Source: Leptospira ilyithenensis
GTDB taxonomy: Bacteria > Spirochaetota > Leptospiria > Leptospirales > Leptospiraceae
Length of the DNA stretch: 64,000 nt
Reading direction: 5' to 3'
Assembly (NCBI RefSeq): GCF_004771005.1
Contig: NZ_RQHV01000061.1
Span: 434,001-498,000 of the forward strand
Of this stretch, positions 28,385 to 36,844 are shown one piece after another (positions within the stretch are counted from its first letter, which is position 1; each line of letters starts with the position of its first letter). The position numbers and the translations under genes were made by a program. The notes under the pieces were generated by a model. That model was not told the DNA's origin and searched no databases. It saw only the letters and a list, made by a program, of their open reading frames with translations.

Positions 28385-30484
28385 TCAGCTGATGGGTTTG
28401 AAGTTTTGCATGAACTCTTTAGCCTCTTGCAATGCCATCGGTTTTGCAATCAAATACCCTTGTATCATATCGCATTTATAATCTGCAAGTAAATCAAATT
28501 GGGTTTTGTCCTCCACTCCTTCCGCAATGACCTTTAAGCCCAAATCATGTGCCATATGAATGATGGAAATCAAAAGCAAAGCTTCTTTGGACCCGGGGAC
28601 AACATTGTTCAGAAATGATTTATCCATTTTTACTATGGAAAGAGGAAGTTTTTCCAGATAGGAGAGGGAAGAAAATCCGGTTCCAAAGTCGTCCAAAGCG
28701 ATTTTTACTCCCAAATCCCTCAAATTGGAAAGTATGGGAATGGTTTCATTCATATTTTTCATTGCAAGACTTTCAGTGATTTCCACTTGCAAAGAACTGA
28801 AAGGAATTCCTGTTTTATTATGAACATCCACGATCCAATGAAATATATTCTGGTGTTGGAAAACTTCGGCCGAAAGATTGATCGCAACCGAAACCTTGTC
28901 GGTAACAAATGAAACTTCGTTTACGAACAAGCAAGAATCATCTAATACGTATTTGGTGAGAGGAACGATGAGGCCCGAATCTTCCGCCATCGGGATGAAA
29001 TCAACGGGAGGAACCAGCCCCTTTTTGGGATGTTTCCAGCGAACCAGCGCTTCCCAGTGCCCTATTTCTTTTTCTTTCAAATCATAAATCGGTTGGTAAT
29101 AGACTACAAATTCATTTCTTTCGATTGCTTTCTTTAAATCGTTTTGTATTTCCAACTGGTAGTGGATTTTTTCCTGCATGGTCTGCGAAAAGATGGAAAC
29201 AGTTCCGATTTTACTTTCTTTGGAATGGAACATTGCAATTTCAGCATTCTTTAAAATATCTTCCGCTTCTTTTCCCGCCATACCGAATGCTGCAATCCCC
29301 GAAGAGGCTGTCAGATAGATTTCATATCCGTTATAAGGAATTATTTCTTTCAGGTAGTCCAAAAGTTTATTTGCAAAATCATTTGCTTCGTTCAGAGACA
29401 AAAAGTCTACAACAAGCACTGCAAATGTATCCGCACCTAGTCTGGTGACCGTTGCGTTACTGCCGGAAACGGATTCTATTCTTTTTGCATAGATACGAAG
29501 GATATCATCTCCGGATCCGTTTCCCAGAGAATTGTTGATTCGTTTGAAATTGTCGATATTAACGGAGACAACGATGGGAAATCCTTTTGAGCTTAAATTG
29601 TATTCTGATATTTTTTGCTCGATCCTTACGAGAAAAAGAGCCCTGTTCGGTAAACCTGTTAGGCTGTCATAAAATGCATCATGTGTTAGCTGGTCTTCCG
29701 CCAGTTTACGATCGGTAATGTCGTGATGAATGGCAATGTATTGAAAAATGGATCCGTCCTGTGCGGAGAAAGGGACAATCGTAGTATCTACCCAATAGAA
29801 GGTACCGTCTTTCTTGGTATTTTTGATTTCTCCTCTCCATACCCTGCCTTTTTGGATCACTTCCCACATCTCTTTCCATTCTTCCAGAGTTTTTTCATCG
29901 GACTTTAGAATCCTATGAGAATGACCTACAAGTTCCTCTTTCCGATAGCCTGATACTATGGAAAATTTTTCATTCACATAAGTGATGATTCCGCTCGCAT
30001 CTGTTATCGAAACGATCGTGGCTTGGTCTAAAGCAAATTTTTGGAATTGGATTTCACGTAACGAATCGCCTAGATAATTGGTAGTAATTTCTTTTTCCCG
30101 TCTGTAAACCAGTTCCCTTCTCTCTCTTTCCAAAACAAGTGGGAGTCGGAACAAACTGGAATATTCTATGATATCGGCAGCCCCCGCTCGCATAACCTGA
30201 AGCGCATTACCTAATACAGCTTCTTTTGCAACTACAATGAATGGAATATCCAGTTTTTTTTCTCTAAGATCGGATAATAGGTCCTGAGGCGTTTTTCCAT
30301 CCTGCCAATCCATGCTGCAGACAATGGCATCCCAATCTTCCTCGACCACCCTCTCCTCCCAATCCTTCCAAGAAGAGACTACCTGGTAAAGAGGGGAAAA
30401 GCCGTGTGTTTTGATCTCTCGAATCAGTCGAAATACTTCTTGAGTGTCTGATTCTACAACGAGCAGACTGAGTGGGCTTCCCAT
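28385..30484 (-). CDS. Receiver-like/PAS/GGDEF(degenerate)/EAL protein, probable c-di-GMP phosphodiesterase
   Basis: A 699-residue signalling protein. Residues 1-125 form a CheY-like fold, but the acceptor position of the third strand is Ser57 (WDAIVCSMDW) and the KP motif is missing, so it is probably not phosphorylated. A PAS domain spans about 150-260 (SGYRKEELVGHSHRIL), and a GGDEF domain 265-435 has GADTF (350-354) in place of GGDEF, so it is not a cyclase. The EAL domain (440-699) is intact: EAL at 478-480, EITES, DDFGTGFSSL (598-607), KMDKSFL and EGVE. The expected activity is hydrolysis of c-di-GMP. It has no membrane segment. Confidence 0.92.
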   Translation of the reverse strand: MGSPLSLLVVESDTQEVFRLIREIKTHGFSPLYQVVSSWKDWEERVVEEDWDAIVCSMDWQDGKTPQDLLSDLREKKLDIPFIVVAKEAVLGNALQVMRAGAADIIEYSSLFRLPLVLERERRELVYRREKEITTNYLGDSLREIQFQKFALDQATIVSITDASGIITYVNEKFSIVSGYRKEELVGHSHRILKSDEKTLEEWKEMWEVIQKGRVWRGEIKNTKKDGTFYWVDTTIVPFSAQDGSIFQYIAIHHDITDRKLAEDQLTHDAFYDSLTGLPNRALFLVRIEQKISEYNLSSKGFPIVVSVNIDNFKRINNSLGNGSGDDILRIYAKRIESVSGSNATVTRLGADTFAVLVVDFLSLNEANDFANKLLDYLKEIIPYNGYEIYLTASSGIAAFGMAGKEAEDILKNAEIAMFHSKESKIGTVSIFSQTMQEKIHYQLEIQNDLKKAIERNEFVVYYQPIYDLKEKEIGHWEALVRWKHPKKGLVPPVDFIPMAEDSGLIVPLTKYVLDDSCLFVNEVSFVTDKVSVAINLSAEVFQHQNIFHWIVDVHNKTGIPFSSLQVEITESLAMKNMNETIPILSNLRDLGVKIALDDFGTGFSSLSYLEKLPLSIVKMDKSFLNNVVPGSKEALLLISIIHMAHDLGLKVIAEGVEDKTQFDLLADYKCDMIQGYLIAKPMALQEAKEFMQNFKPIS

Positions 30485-30550
30485 ATCCTAATAAGATAAA
30501 ATTTATCGATTAGAATCAACCTTAAGATTAAAATTCTACTGGAAAACGAT

Positions 30551-30763
30551 TTGATTTTTAAGAAACTAGTACCCAATAAAACTGTGCACCCGAAATTGTT
30601 TGATTCTACCTATCTAAGGAAAACTCATCTGGAAAATGAGCTGAAAAGAATGCTCCAGGAAATCGGGGATTTGAATTATCACGATTTGAACGATTATGAT
30701 AAAGGAGGGTTTGATGGTTACAATCAAGCTCTCACTGAAATTCTAAAGAAATTAAGAACTTAG
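30551..30763 (+). CDS. Small unknown protein
   Basis: A 70-residue charged protein with two helices (KTHLENELKRMLQEIGD and FDGYNQALTEILKKLRT) around a loop rich in Asp, Tyr and Asn. It has no signal peptide. Only a TTG start (30551) fits. It stands between the EAL protein (divergent) and the STAS gene, about 108 bases ahead of the latter on the same strand. I do not recognise it; the coding-like composition and the lack of any competing frame are the support. Confidence 0.5.
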   Translation: MIFKKLVPNKTVHPKLFDSTYLRKTHLENELKRMLQEIGDLNYHDLNDYDKGGFDGYNQALTEILKKLRT

Positions 30764-30871
30764 TCAAATACCTAATCTAGGAAAGGTTAGATATCTCTTT
30801 ACAGTTTCGTACAAAAAGTCTTTACAAATTTGGGATGGTTGACGAGACTAATAAAGCTAGCAGGAAGTTCA

Positions 30872-31195
30872 ATGAATTTCACAACAAAACAAGTTAAAAG
30901 TCATACAGTCGTTACTTTAGAAGGTTCCCTCGATATTTATTCAGCGCCAGCGCTAAAAAAAGAGCTTCATAAAATCATAGATGATGGCGCAGAGTCTGTT
31001 GCCATCGATATGGTGAATATCAAATTGCTAGACTCTTCCGGTATTGCCCTTCTTGCAAATCTACAAAAAAAGCTTAAATCCGAAGAAGGAACTTTTTTTC
31101 TACTCAATGTCAGCCAAGATGTTATGGTGATCTTAAAACTATCCAGTTTGGATAAGTTTTTTACTATTTTAAATGGAGAAGGCGACCTTCCTTAA
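30872..31195 (+). CDS. STAS-domain anti-sigma factor antagonist (SpoIIAA/RsbV-like)
   Basis: A 107-residue single STAS domain. MNFTTKQVKSHTVVTLEGSLDIY and LDSSGIALLANLQK follow the SpoIIAA/RsbV pattern, with the phosphorylatable Ser at about residue 56 in DSSG. Proteins of this kind bind an anti-sigma kinase when dephosphorylated and release the sigma factor. The frame extends upstream to TTG 30830, but AGGAAG lies 5 bases before ATG 30872, where the domain begins. SpoIIE-type phosphatases in this window (32782-34311 and 60086-61906) are natural candidates to dephosphorylate it; no kinase partner is seen here. Confidence 0.92.
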   Translation: MNFTTKQVKSHTVVTLEGSLDIYSAPALKKELHKIIDDGAESVAIDMVNIKLLDSSGIALLANLQKKLKSEEGTFFLLNVSQDVMVILKLSSLDKFFTILNGEGDLP

Positions 31196-31201
31196 GCCTT
31201 T

Positions 31202-32785
31202 TTAGTTTACTTTTACTTCTTTTAGCTCCGAGTCTTGGATCTTTGTCTCCAGTTTCTTTGAGCTGAACCACTCCCCTTCTTTATTTCTTTCCAATTTGTC
31301 AAATACTGTCGATTTCCCTCCCTTTTCTTCCACAAGGAGTCCAGTGTCTCCCTTTTGAACGGTAGTCAAAACGGAGCCGATCAAATCTATCGGTAGTTCC
31401 AAACTGAAATCTCCTAATTTCAAACTGACGATCTTTCCGTTTGTGTGAAGGGAGTCACAGGCAATCACCCTACCATCTGTTAGACGAACTTGTAGTTTTC
31501 CTTTTTCTTCCGGTCGTACGATGGCAATGTTCGGGATTTTTCTTTTTTCAACCTTGACTACCTCAGCCGACTTATCTTCCTTTTTTTCCTCAAACTGAAT
31601 TTCTTCTTTCAGAATCGGGATATTTTCTTCTTGCACTACGGTGAGTAATTTTTTGGTTTCAGCCTTGGATTCTTCCAAAGAGTCTTTTAGATTTTCTTTG
31701 ATTTCAGCAAGCTCCTTCGCTTCTTCCGTTCCTGTTTTTCCTGTTTCCGCTTTGAGGATTTTTTCCACTATAATCGGCTTTAAGACTAAGGATTTACCAT
31801 CTTCTATTTGCTTCGCAGCTTTATCATCACCTAACTTTTCTGCTTCGCCCTTGCTAAATTCAACCAGAGACTTGTTTTCCTGGTAAAAATTTCCGATGAG
31901 AAGTAACCGCCTATTGGCGCGAATTGCCACTTCCTTATTGTCTTTTTGTTTTACAAGTTGGATGTATTCTTTCACTGCGTTGGAAGTTTTGCCCAATTCT
32001 TCCATGGAACGGGCTTTGATATAGGATTGGTCACCAGTAAGTTTTGGTAGAGTTTCTAGTGTTTTCAGAGTCTCTTCATAATCTCCTGCTTGAAAAAGGG
32101 AATAAGCCAGTTCCTCCGGTTTTTTATTGGAGGTTTTCAAATCCATTTTTCTCTTATCACCTTCTTGTAAAAAGCTGATGAGTAGTTCCGCGTTTTCGGC
32201 ATAATGGGTTCCCGGAAAGATGTCGATTGCCCTTCTTAGTTTAACATAAGCCCTTTCTCTTTCTCCCATCATCACCAAACAATACCCGTTATGAAGCAGG
32301 GTAAAAGCCATCTCATCCGCAACGGATCCTTCCAAAATCTCTTCCAACTCTTCGTATTTTTTACTGGAAATGGAAAACTTACGGGTTCTTTCCATATAAA
32401 AAGCAAATTGTAATCTGATAATCGTTTTTTGTTGTTCTTCCAATTCCAAAAACGGTTTAAAATTCAAGGCTCGAACCGCATTGATGACCGCAAGACCGAA
32501 CTTGTCCCTCCAGCTCATCTCCAATTCCAAACCCTTTGTTTCCGAGTTCATAATCCCAGATTCGAGGATATTTACTTTTACCTCTTGGAGGTAATCATCC
32601 TTGGAAAGGAACATTTGTTTGAGTCTCTCCCGCAAGGTTTGGGAAGATAACTCGTAATTCATCAACTGGTCTCTGAGAATTCCGAATCTAAGTTCCTGGA
32701 GCTTTACACCAACTATTGACTGTGATGCGAGTCCGAAAAATCCGAATAATAGGATAAAGATCAGGAAAAAAAGAAATTTTCTCAT
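31202..32785 (-). CDS. Exported TPR-like protein with a small beta motif, signalling cluster
   Basis: A 527-residue protein. It has a signal peptide or anchor (MRKFLFFLIFILLFGFFGL). Residues about 100-310 are helical repeats of TPR type (AYVKLRRAIDIFPGTHYAEN, LAYSLFQAGDYEETLKTLETL), about 330-410 are charged and coiled, and about 420-500 are strands including LQVRLTDGRVIACDSLHTNG and ELPIDLIGSVL, a pattern repeated in the neighbouring gene at 34377. It overlaps the phosphatase gene by 4 bases, so it is translationally coupled to it. It probably sits in the periplasm and may sense or scaffold for the phosphatase; this is inference. Confidence 0.7.
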   Translation of the reverse strand: MRKFLFFLIFILLFGFFGLASQSIVGVKLQELRFGILRDQLMNYELSSQTLRERLKQMFLSKDDYLQEVKVNILESGIMNSETKGLELEMSWRDKFGLAVINAVRALNFKPFLELEEQQKTIIRLQFAFYMERTRKFSISSKKYEELEEILEGSVADEMAFTLLHNGYCLVMMGERERAYVKLRRAIDIFPGTHYAENAELLISFLQEGDKRKMDLKTSNKKPEELAYSLFQAGDYEETLKTLETLPKLTGDQSYIKARSMEELGKTSNAVKEYIQLVKQKDNKEVAIRANRRLLLIGNFYQENKSLVEFSKGEAEKLGDDKAAKQIEDGKSLVLKPIIVEKILKAETGKTGTEEAKELAEIKENLKDSLEESKAETKKLLTVVQEENIPILKEEIQFEEKKEDKSAEVVKVEKRKIPNIAIVRPEEKGKLQVRLTDGRVIACDSLHTNGKIVSLKLGDFSLELPIDLIGSVLTTVQKGDTGLLVEEKGGKSTVFDKLERNKEGEWFSSKKLETKIQDSELKEVKVN

Positions 32786-34311
32786 TCCGGTACTTCAATG
32801 ATAATCATAGTCACGTCGTCTTTGTATTCTTCGTGAGCCAGCTCCAGTTCTTCCATCGCCTTTTCCACAATCTCGGAATTGGAATCATCTATATGATTTA
32901 AGACAATTTCGACGAATCTTTCCAAACCGAAAAGTCCGCCTTCTTTGACAGGAGTTTCCACAACACCGTCGGTATAAAGTATGATTTTGTCTCCCGGTTC
33001 GACCGAAAACTCATCCAAAGAGTATTGGATATCGTCTCCCATCCCCAATGGAGGCCCGGAACTGTCAATGTATCTGACTTCCTTTGTGGATGGCCTGATG
33101 ATAAAAGGAGCGTTATGACCTGCATTTACAAATTTCACTTTGCCTGGTTCATTAAACACAACAAAGACTCCTGTTGCAAAGAAGGAGGCTTGCAATCTGT
33201 TGGCAATGACTTCGCCCAGACTATTGATCGCATGTATCGGAGAATGATTTTCCTTGACAATGGATTGGAGTGACATTGCCATAACGACCGTTACAAGTGC
33301 CGCCGAGACTCCGTGCCCGGAAGCGTCCGCTAGAAAAAAACAATATGATTCGCTATTTTCTTTTTCTTCTTCAAAATGAAAGTATTGATAGATATCTCCG
33401 GAGACTTCACGCATCGGTCTGTAGAGTTTTCCAATCTTGAACTTCTTATACTTTTTGTTAGATGGTAAAAACAATTCTTGAACTTCTTTTCCGATTTGGA
33501 GCTCTTGGCCGATCTCATCGTTCAGTTTGGTAATCGTATTGACTTTGGTCTCAATTTCTTCCGCCATTCCGTTGAACGAACGACCCAAATTATCAAGCTC
33601 GTCCTCGTTTTTGAAATTCCATTCGATCCTGGTTTTCAATTCTCCCATCGCCATTTTTTTAGAAGCCGAATCCAGGATATCCACCCGTCTGAAAATCGCA
33701 CGATAGACAAGGATCGCAAAGATCAAATGGAAGACCACACCCCATACCACAGCATAGGCAACTTGGATGTAGAGTTGCTTCAATCTTTCCTGGATGGAGG
33801 CAATATTGAAATGAGTGAATAAAAAAATCTCTTCCCCTGTTCTGGAATGGATGGGAAGTAAAAAATCCACAGTGAAATCCTTTTCATTCAAATCCAAATT
33901 GTATCTTGATTTGAAAAGGCTTCCTTCTTTATCCGCTGACACATCTTTTGATTTCCGAAGCAGGGATTCTGAGACTTGAACGGTCGGTTCGCTTGTAAAA
34001 GGCTCTTGCAGCCACACCTTGCCGTCTTGTTGAAAAATCAGGAATTTTTCTATATCGTATAACTTTAAAGTTTTACGGAAAACTTCAAATACTTCGTCTC
34101 TTTCTTCTGTAATTCCAATGTTCTGTAAATCGGCGAGTATCGTATTTGCCAAGTTTTCGGATTGGAATTGGAAATTTTTTAAAAGTAAATCCGATTGGTT
34201 TTCAAATATCATCACTGTAAAAAAAATGATATTGAGAAGGGCTAAAAGTGAATAGAACAGGCCGATTTTGAATCGGAGAGAATTCGTAGTTTTGATTTTA
34301 CTTTTCGTCAC
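32782..34311 (-). CDS. Membrane-bound SpoIIE-type serine phosphatase with HAMP domain
   Basis: A 509-residue sensor phosphatase. TM1 is about residues 13-33, an extracytoplasmic part follows to about 185, TM2 is about 188-210, then a HAMP domain (RVDILDSASKKMAMGELKTRI). A short coiled coil leads to the PP2C/SpoIIE domain (about 275-505), with metal-binding FLADASGHGVSAALVTVVM and ILYTDGVVETP. Family role: dephosphorylation of a STAS-domain antagonist such as the one at 30872, releasing a sigma factor or other partner in response to an outside signal. It overlaps the TPR gene by 4 bases. Confidence 0.93.
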   Translation of the reverse strand: MTKSKIKTTNSLRFKIGLFYSLLALLNIIFFTVMIFENQSDLLLKNFQFQSENLANTILADLQNIGITEERDEVFEVFRKTLKLYDIEKFLIFQQDGKVWLQEPFTSEPTVQVSESLLRKSKDVSADKEGSLFKSRYNLDLNEKDFTVDFLLPIHSRTGEEIFLFTHFNIASIQERLKQLYIQVAYAVVWGVVFHLIFAILVYRAIFRRVDILDSASKKMAMGELKTRIEWNFKNEDELDNLGRSFNGMAEEIETKVNTITKLNDEIGQELQIGKEVQELFLPSNKKYKKFKIGKLYRPMREVSGDIYQYFHFEEEKENSESYCFFLADASGHGVSAALVTVVMAMSLQSIVKENHSPIHAINSLGEVIANRLQASFFATGVFVVFNEPGKVKFVNAGHNAPFIIRPSTKEVRYIDSSGPPLGMGDDIQYSLDEFSVEPGDKIILYTDGVVETPVKEGGLFGLERFVEIVLNHIDDSNSEIVEKAMEELELAHEEYKDDVTMIIIEVPE

Positions 34312-34376
34312 GGCGGCTATTGATATTGTCGATAATTCAGATAGATAAATCTATCATAAAATAGAGAAAAGCAACT

Positions 34377-35441
34377 TTGACCGGCATCCCGAACATTCAT
34401 TCTTCCCGAAAAAACAATAAGGGTATTGTTTTCTCTATTCTGATCCTTTTATCGGTTTTGCCTTCGTTTGCGGACAAATTGAAGTTGAAATCGGGCGAGG
34501 TAAGAAACGGGCGTGTGCTCATCGTAACTACTACTCAGTTGGAATGGCAAGAAGAAGGCAAGGTCAGTAAATACCCTCTTCAGGATGTTATCGGGGTTGA
34601 AATCGGTTATGATGGAATTCCTTTCTGTATGGAATCAAAACCATGGGGTAAGGAGAGATGCGACTTATTCTTGCATAAATTGAATTCTGAGAAAATTTCT
34701 TTCTCTTATCAGGAAAGCCCGCTCCAATTGGAATCTTTTCCGTTTCCATCGATTGAAACATTGAATATCAAAAATATTCAGGGAAAAGAGATCATTCGGT
34801 TTTTGGAACCGGGTACATCCGGATTCTGGAAATCTAAAAGCTTCAACGGATTTGCCAGCCTGAAGTCTTTCAAAGAAAATCGCCTGGAATTGATTTCAAA
34901 CGAGAAAGACAAAAAAACGGTGATCATTGAATTGGAGAATTTCGAAACCTTTTCCATCCCCAAAAAAAACAAACTGAAAGAATTTTTAGCAGCCAATTCG
35001 GTGAAGCTGATTCCGGGATACAGACCTTTTATGGAAAAAAAATACGGCAAATCCACTTTGGTTTTCGGAACGGCAGCCTTATCTGTGATAGGAATGATCT
35101 ATGAATACAACCAATCGGTGCAGGCAATCAACGGAAGCCAGGAATTTATTCCGGGTTCCGACGGTCGAATTTATGTGGTGAGTAATGTCCTCTCTACGGA
35201 CAGATATGACTTTCATAACCAAAGATTTCAAATGTACAGCGGTTTACTTGTCGCAGTACTTGCCTATTCTTTGTTTGATAATTTTTATATAGGACAGGTG
35301 GAATCCAAAGACGGGAATACAGGATCCGTGTGGTTGAAGGCTGATGCGAAAGCAGGTGTGATTTCACAAAACCGTAGTTATGGGGGAACGAATTCCAAAG
35401 AACAAATCCAATATACTCTCGAAGTCGAATCCCGATTCTAA
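34377..35441 (+). CDS. Exported protein of unknown function with small beta motif
   Basis: A 354-residue protein with a signal peptide after a short basic lead (KNNKGIVFSILILLSVLPSFA). Right after it, KLKLKSGEVRNGRVLIVTTT and KYPLQDVIGVEI form strands of a small SH3- or LSm-like shape, resembling the C-terminal part of the TPR protein next door. A hydrophobic segment near 225-245 (TLVFGTAALSVIGMIYEY) and another near 290-310 may be membrane spans. TTG at 34377 is the only start that keeps the signal. It is divergent from the phosphatase gene (65 bases) and meets the PrsW gene stop to stop. The function is unknown. Confidence 0.65.
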   Translation: MTGIPNIHSSRKNNKGIVFSILILLSVLPSFADKLKLKSGEVRNGRVLIVTTTQLEWQEEGKVSKYPLQDVIGVEIGYDGIPFCMESKPWGKERCDLFLHKLNSEKISFSYQESPLQLESFPFPSIETLNIKNIQGKEIIRFLEPGTSGFWKSKSFNGFASLKSFKENRLELISNEKDKKTVIIELENFETFSIPKKNKLKEFLAANSVKLIPGYRPFMEKKYGKSTLVFGTAALSVIGMIYEYNQSVQAINGSQEFIPGSDGRIYVVSNVLSTDRYDFHNQRFQMYSGLLVAVLAYSLFDNFYIGQVESKDGNTGSVWLKADAKAGVISQNRSYGGTNSKEQIQYTLEVESRF

Positions 35442-36785
35442 TTAATTTTTTGTTCTTATGAACAGGTTCTTAAAGTTTTGGCGGGAACGAACCAGATTCC
35501 AATGGATCAAATACTTCCATTCGATCGCATCCAGCTCACACATAGCACCGCAGTTCCCTTCCATGTTTTCTTTGGTCCAAATGATTCTTCCTTTGATGTT
35601 CTTATAACAAGTAACTCCGACCCATAAGTCGAATAGCACTCTTGTATTTGGTGGATACATTTTGGAAACCGGGACATAAAATTGGTTCAAATAAATATAA
35701 AACAAAGAAGTGTTTTCTTCATCGTTTTCCGATTTTAAATCCACTGATCCGAACAAAGGAACGGCAAGCATCCTATCTCTGAAAAAGTAGGGATTCAATA
35801 CTCCCCCGAAAAAAAACATGATTCCAATGACTGCGGGATAAATCACAAACAAAGCGAAATAATCTTTGATTTCAAGATCGGTAAAATTACGTGTGATCAG
35901 CTCCGGGTGGTAGATCAGCACTAAAATGGAAACTATAGAAGGAACCAAAAAAAATGCAGTCAGTAAATTGACTCGGATGTTCGGGATTTGAAACAAGCTG
36001 ATATTTTCATTAAGAATATGTTTTTGTACATTCTGGATCCAGCCTTCATGTCTGTTGTGTCTGCTTAAAATTTCGTAATCTTCGACGGTCATATTCATAA
36101 GTTTCAGAATGGAACCGGGTAATAGAATTCTTGATTTAGCAATTGTTACTTCTAAAATAAAGAAAAGAATCAAAATGCAAAATGGTAAAATCGAAGTGAT
36201 TCCAGAATCGGTAAATAAGGAGTAATTATAAAGGGCGTGTATTGACATACAAAAACCGATTCCTATAAAAAGCCGTATGAAGCGGTAAATCCTGTTGCTG
36301 GAAAATAAAAAAATCATAAGGAAAGCTCCTATGAGCCCTCCGTTGATCATATGAATGGGGAGCGAAGTAATGGATCTAAGTACTTGAGACCAAAGCGCCG
36401 AATCGATGAAGTAAAGAATGTTTTCTAGTAATCCGAATCCTCCTCCTAAAACAAGTCCGTAAAAAATACCGTCAGTCACTGTAAATTCATCCTGGTTTTT
36501 ACGAAAGAAAAGATAAATCCCCAGTAATTTGGAAAATTCCTCCACTGCACCGGAAAGCACGATTGCTTTGAATTCATGTCCCGGATAAGGATTGACAGCC
36601 AAAACTAGCGCTTGTAATGCTAAAGCTATACCTACGCTGAAAATGGAAAATGCAATCGCAGTATAATGTAAAAAAGATTCCGAATGACGGTAAAAATGAA
36701 ACCTATAAAAAGAATAATAAAATACGAGCGTGGCAAAATTGATCAAAAACATGATCAAACTTGAAAAATTTAAAAATGATGCCAT
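35442..36785 (-). CDS. PrsW-family intramembrane metalloprotease
   Basis: A 447-residue polytopic protein whose N-terminal 240 residues match the PrsW family: VEEFSKLLGIYL (Glu82-Glu83), GLVLGGGFGLLENILY (Glu121), LPIHMINGGLIGAF (His145) and SIHALYNYSL (His184), the conserved Glu/His set proposed to bind metal. PrsW cleaves a membrane anti-sigma factor in Bacillus; no such anti-sigma gene is visible here. The C-terminal part (about 250-447) has two further membrane spans and a soluble end that I cannot assign. It is followed tail to tail by the exported-protein gene at 34377 with no gap. Confidence 0.85.
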   Translation of the reverse strand: MASFLNFSSLIMFLINFATLVFYYSFYRFHFYRHSESFLHYTAIAFSIFSVGIALALQALVLAVNPYPGHEFKAIVLSGAVEEFSKLLGIYLFFRKNQDEFTVTDGIFYGLVLGGGFGLLENILYFIDSALWSQVLRSITSLPIHMINGGLIGAFLMIFLFSSNRIYRFIRLFIGIGFCMSIHALYNYSLFTDSGITSILPFCILILFFILEVTIAKSRILLPGSILKLMNMTVEDYEILSRHNRHEGWIQNVQKHILNENISLFQIPNIRVNLLTAFFLVPSIVSILVLIYHPELITRNFTDLEIKDYFALFVIYPAVIGIMFFFGGVLNPYFFRDRMLAVPLFGSVDLKSENDEENTSLFYIYLNQFYVPVSKMYPPNTRVLFDLWVGVTCYKNIKGRIIWTKENMEGNCGAMCELDAIEWKYLIHWNLVRSRQNFKNLFIRTKN

Positions 36786-36844
36786 ATCGTATCTTAATTA
36801 ACGACATTCGTAATCGTCAAATTGAAAGAAAGGGTCTTTCCCGG

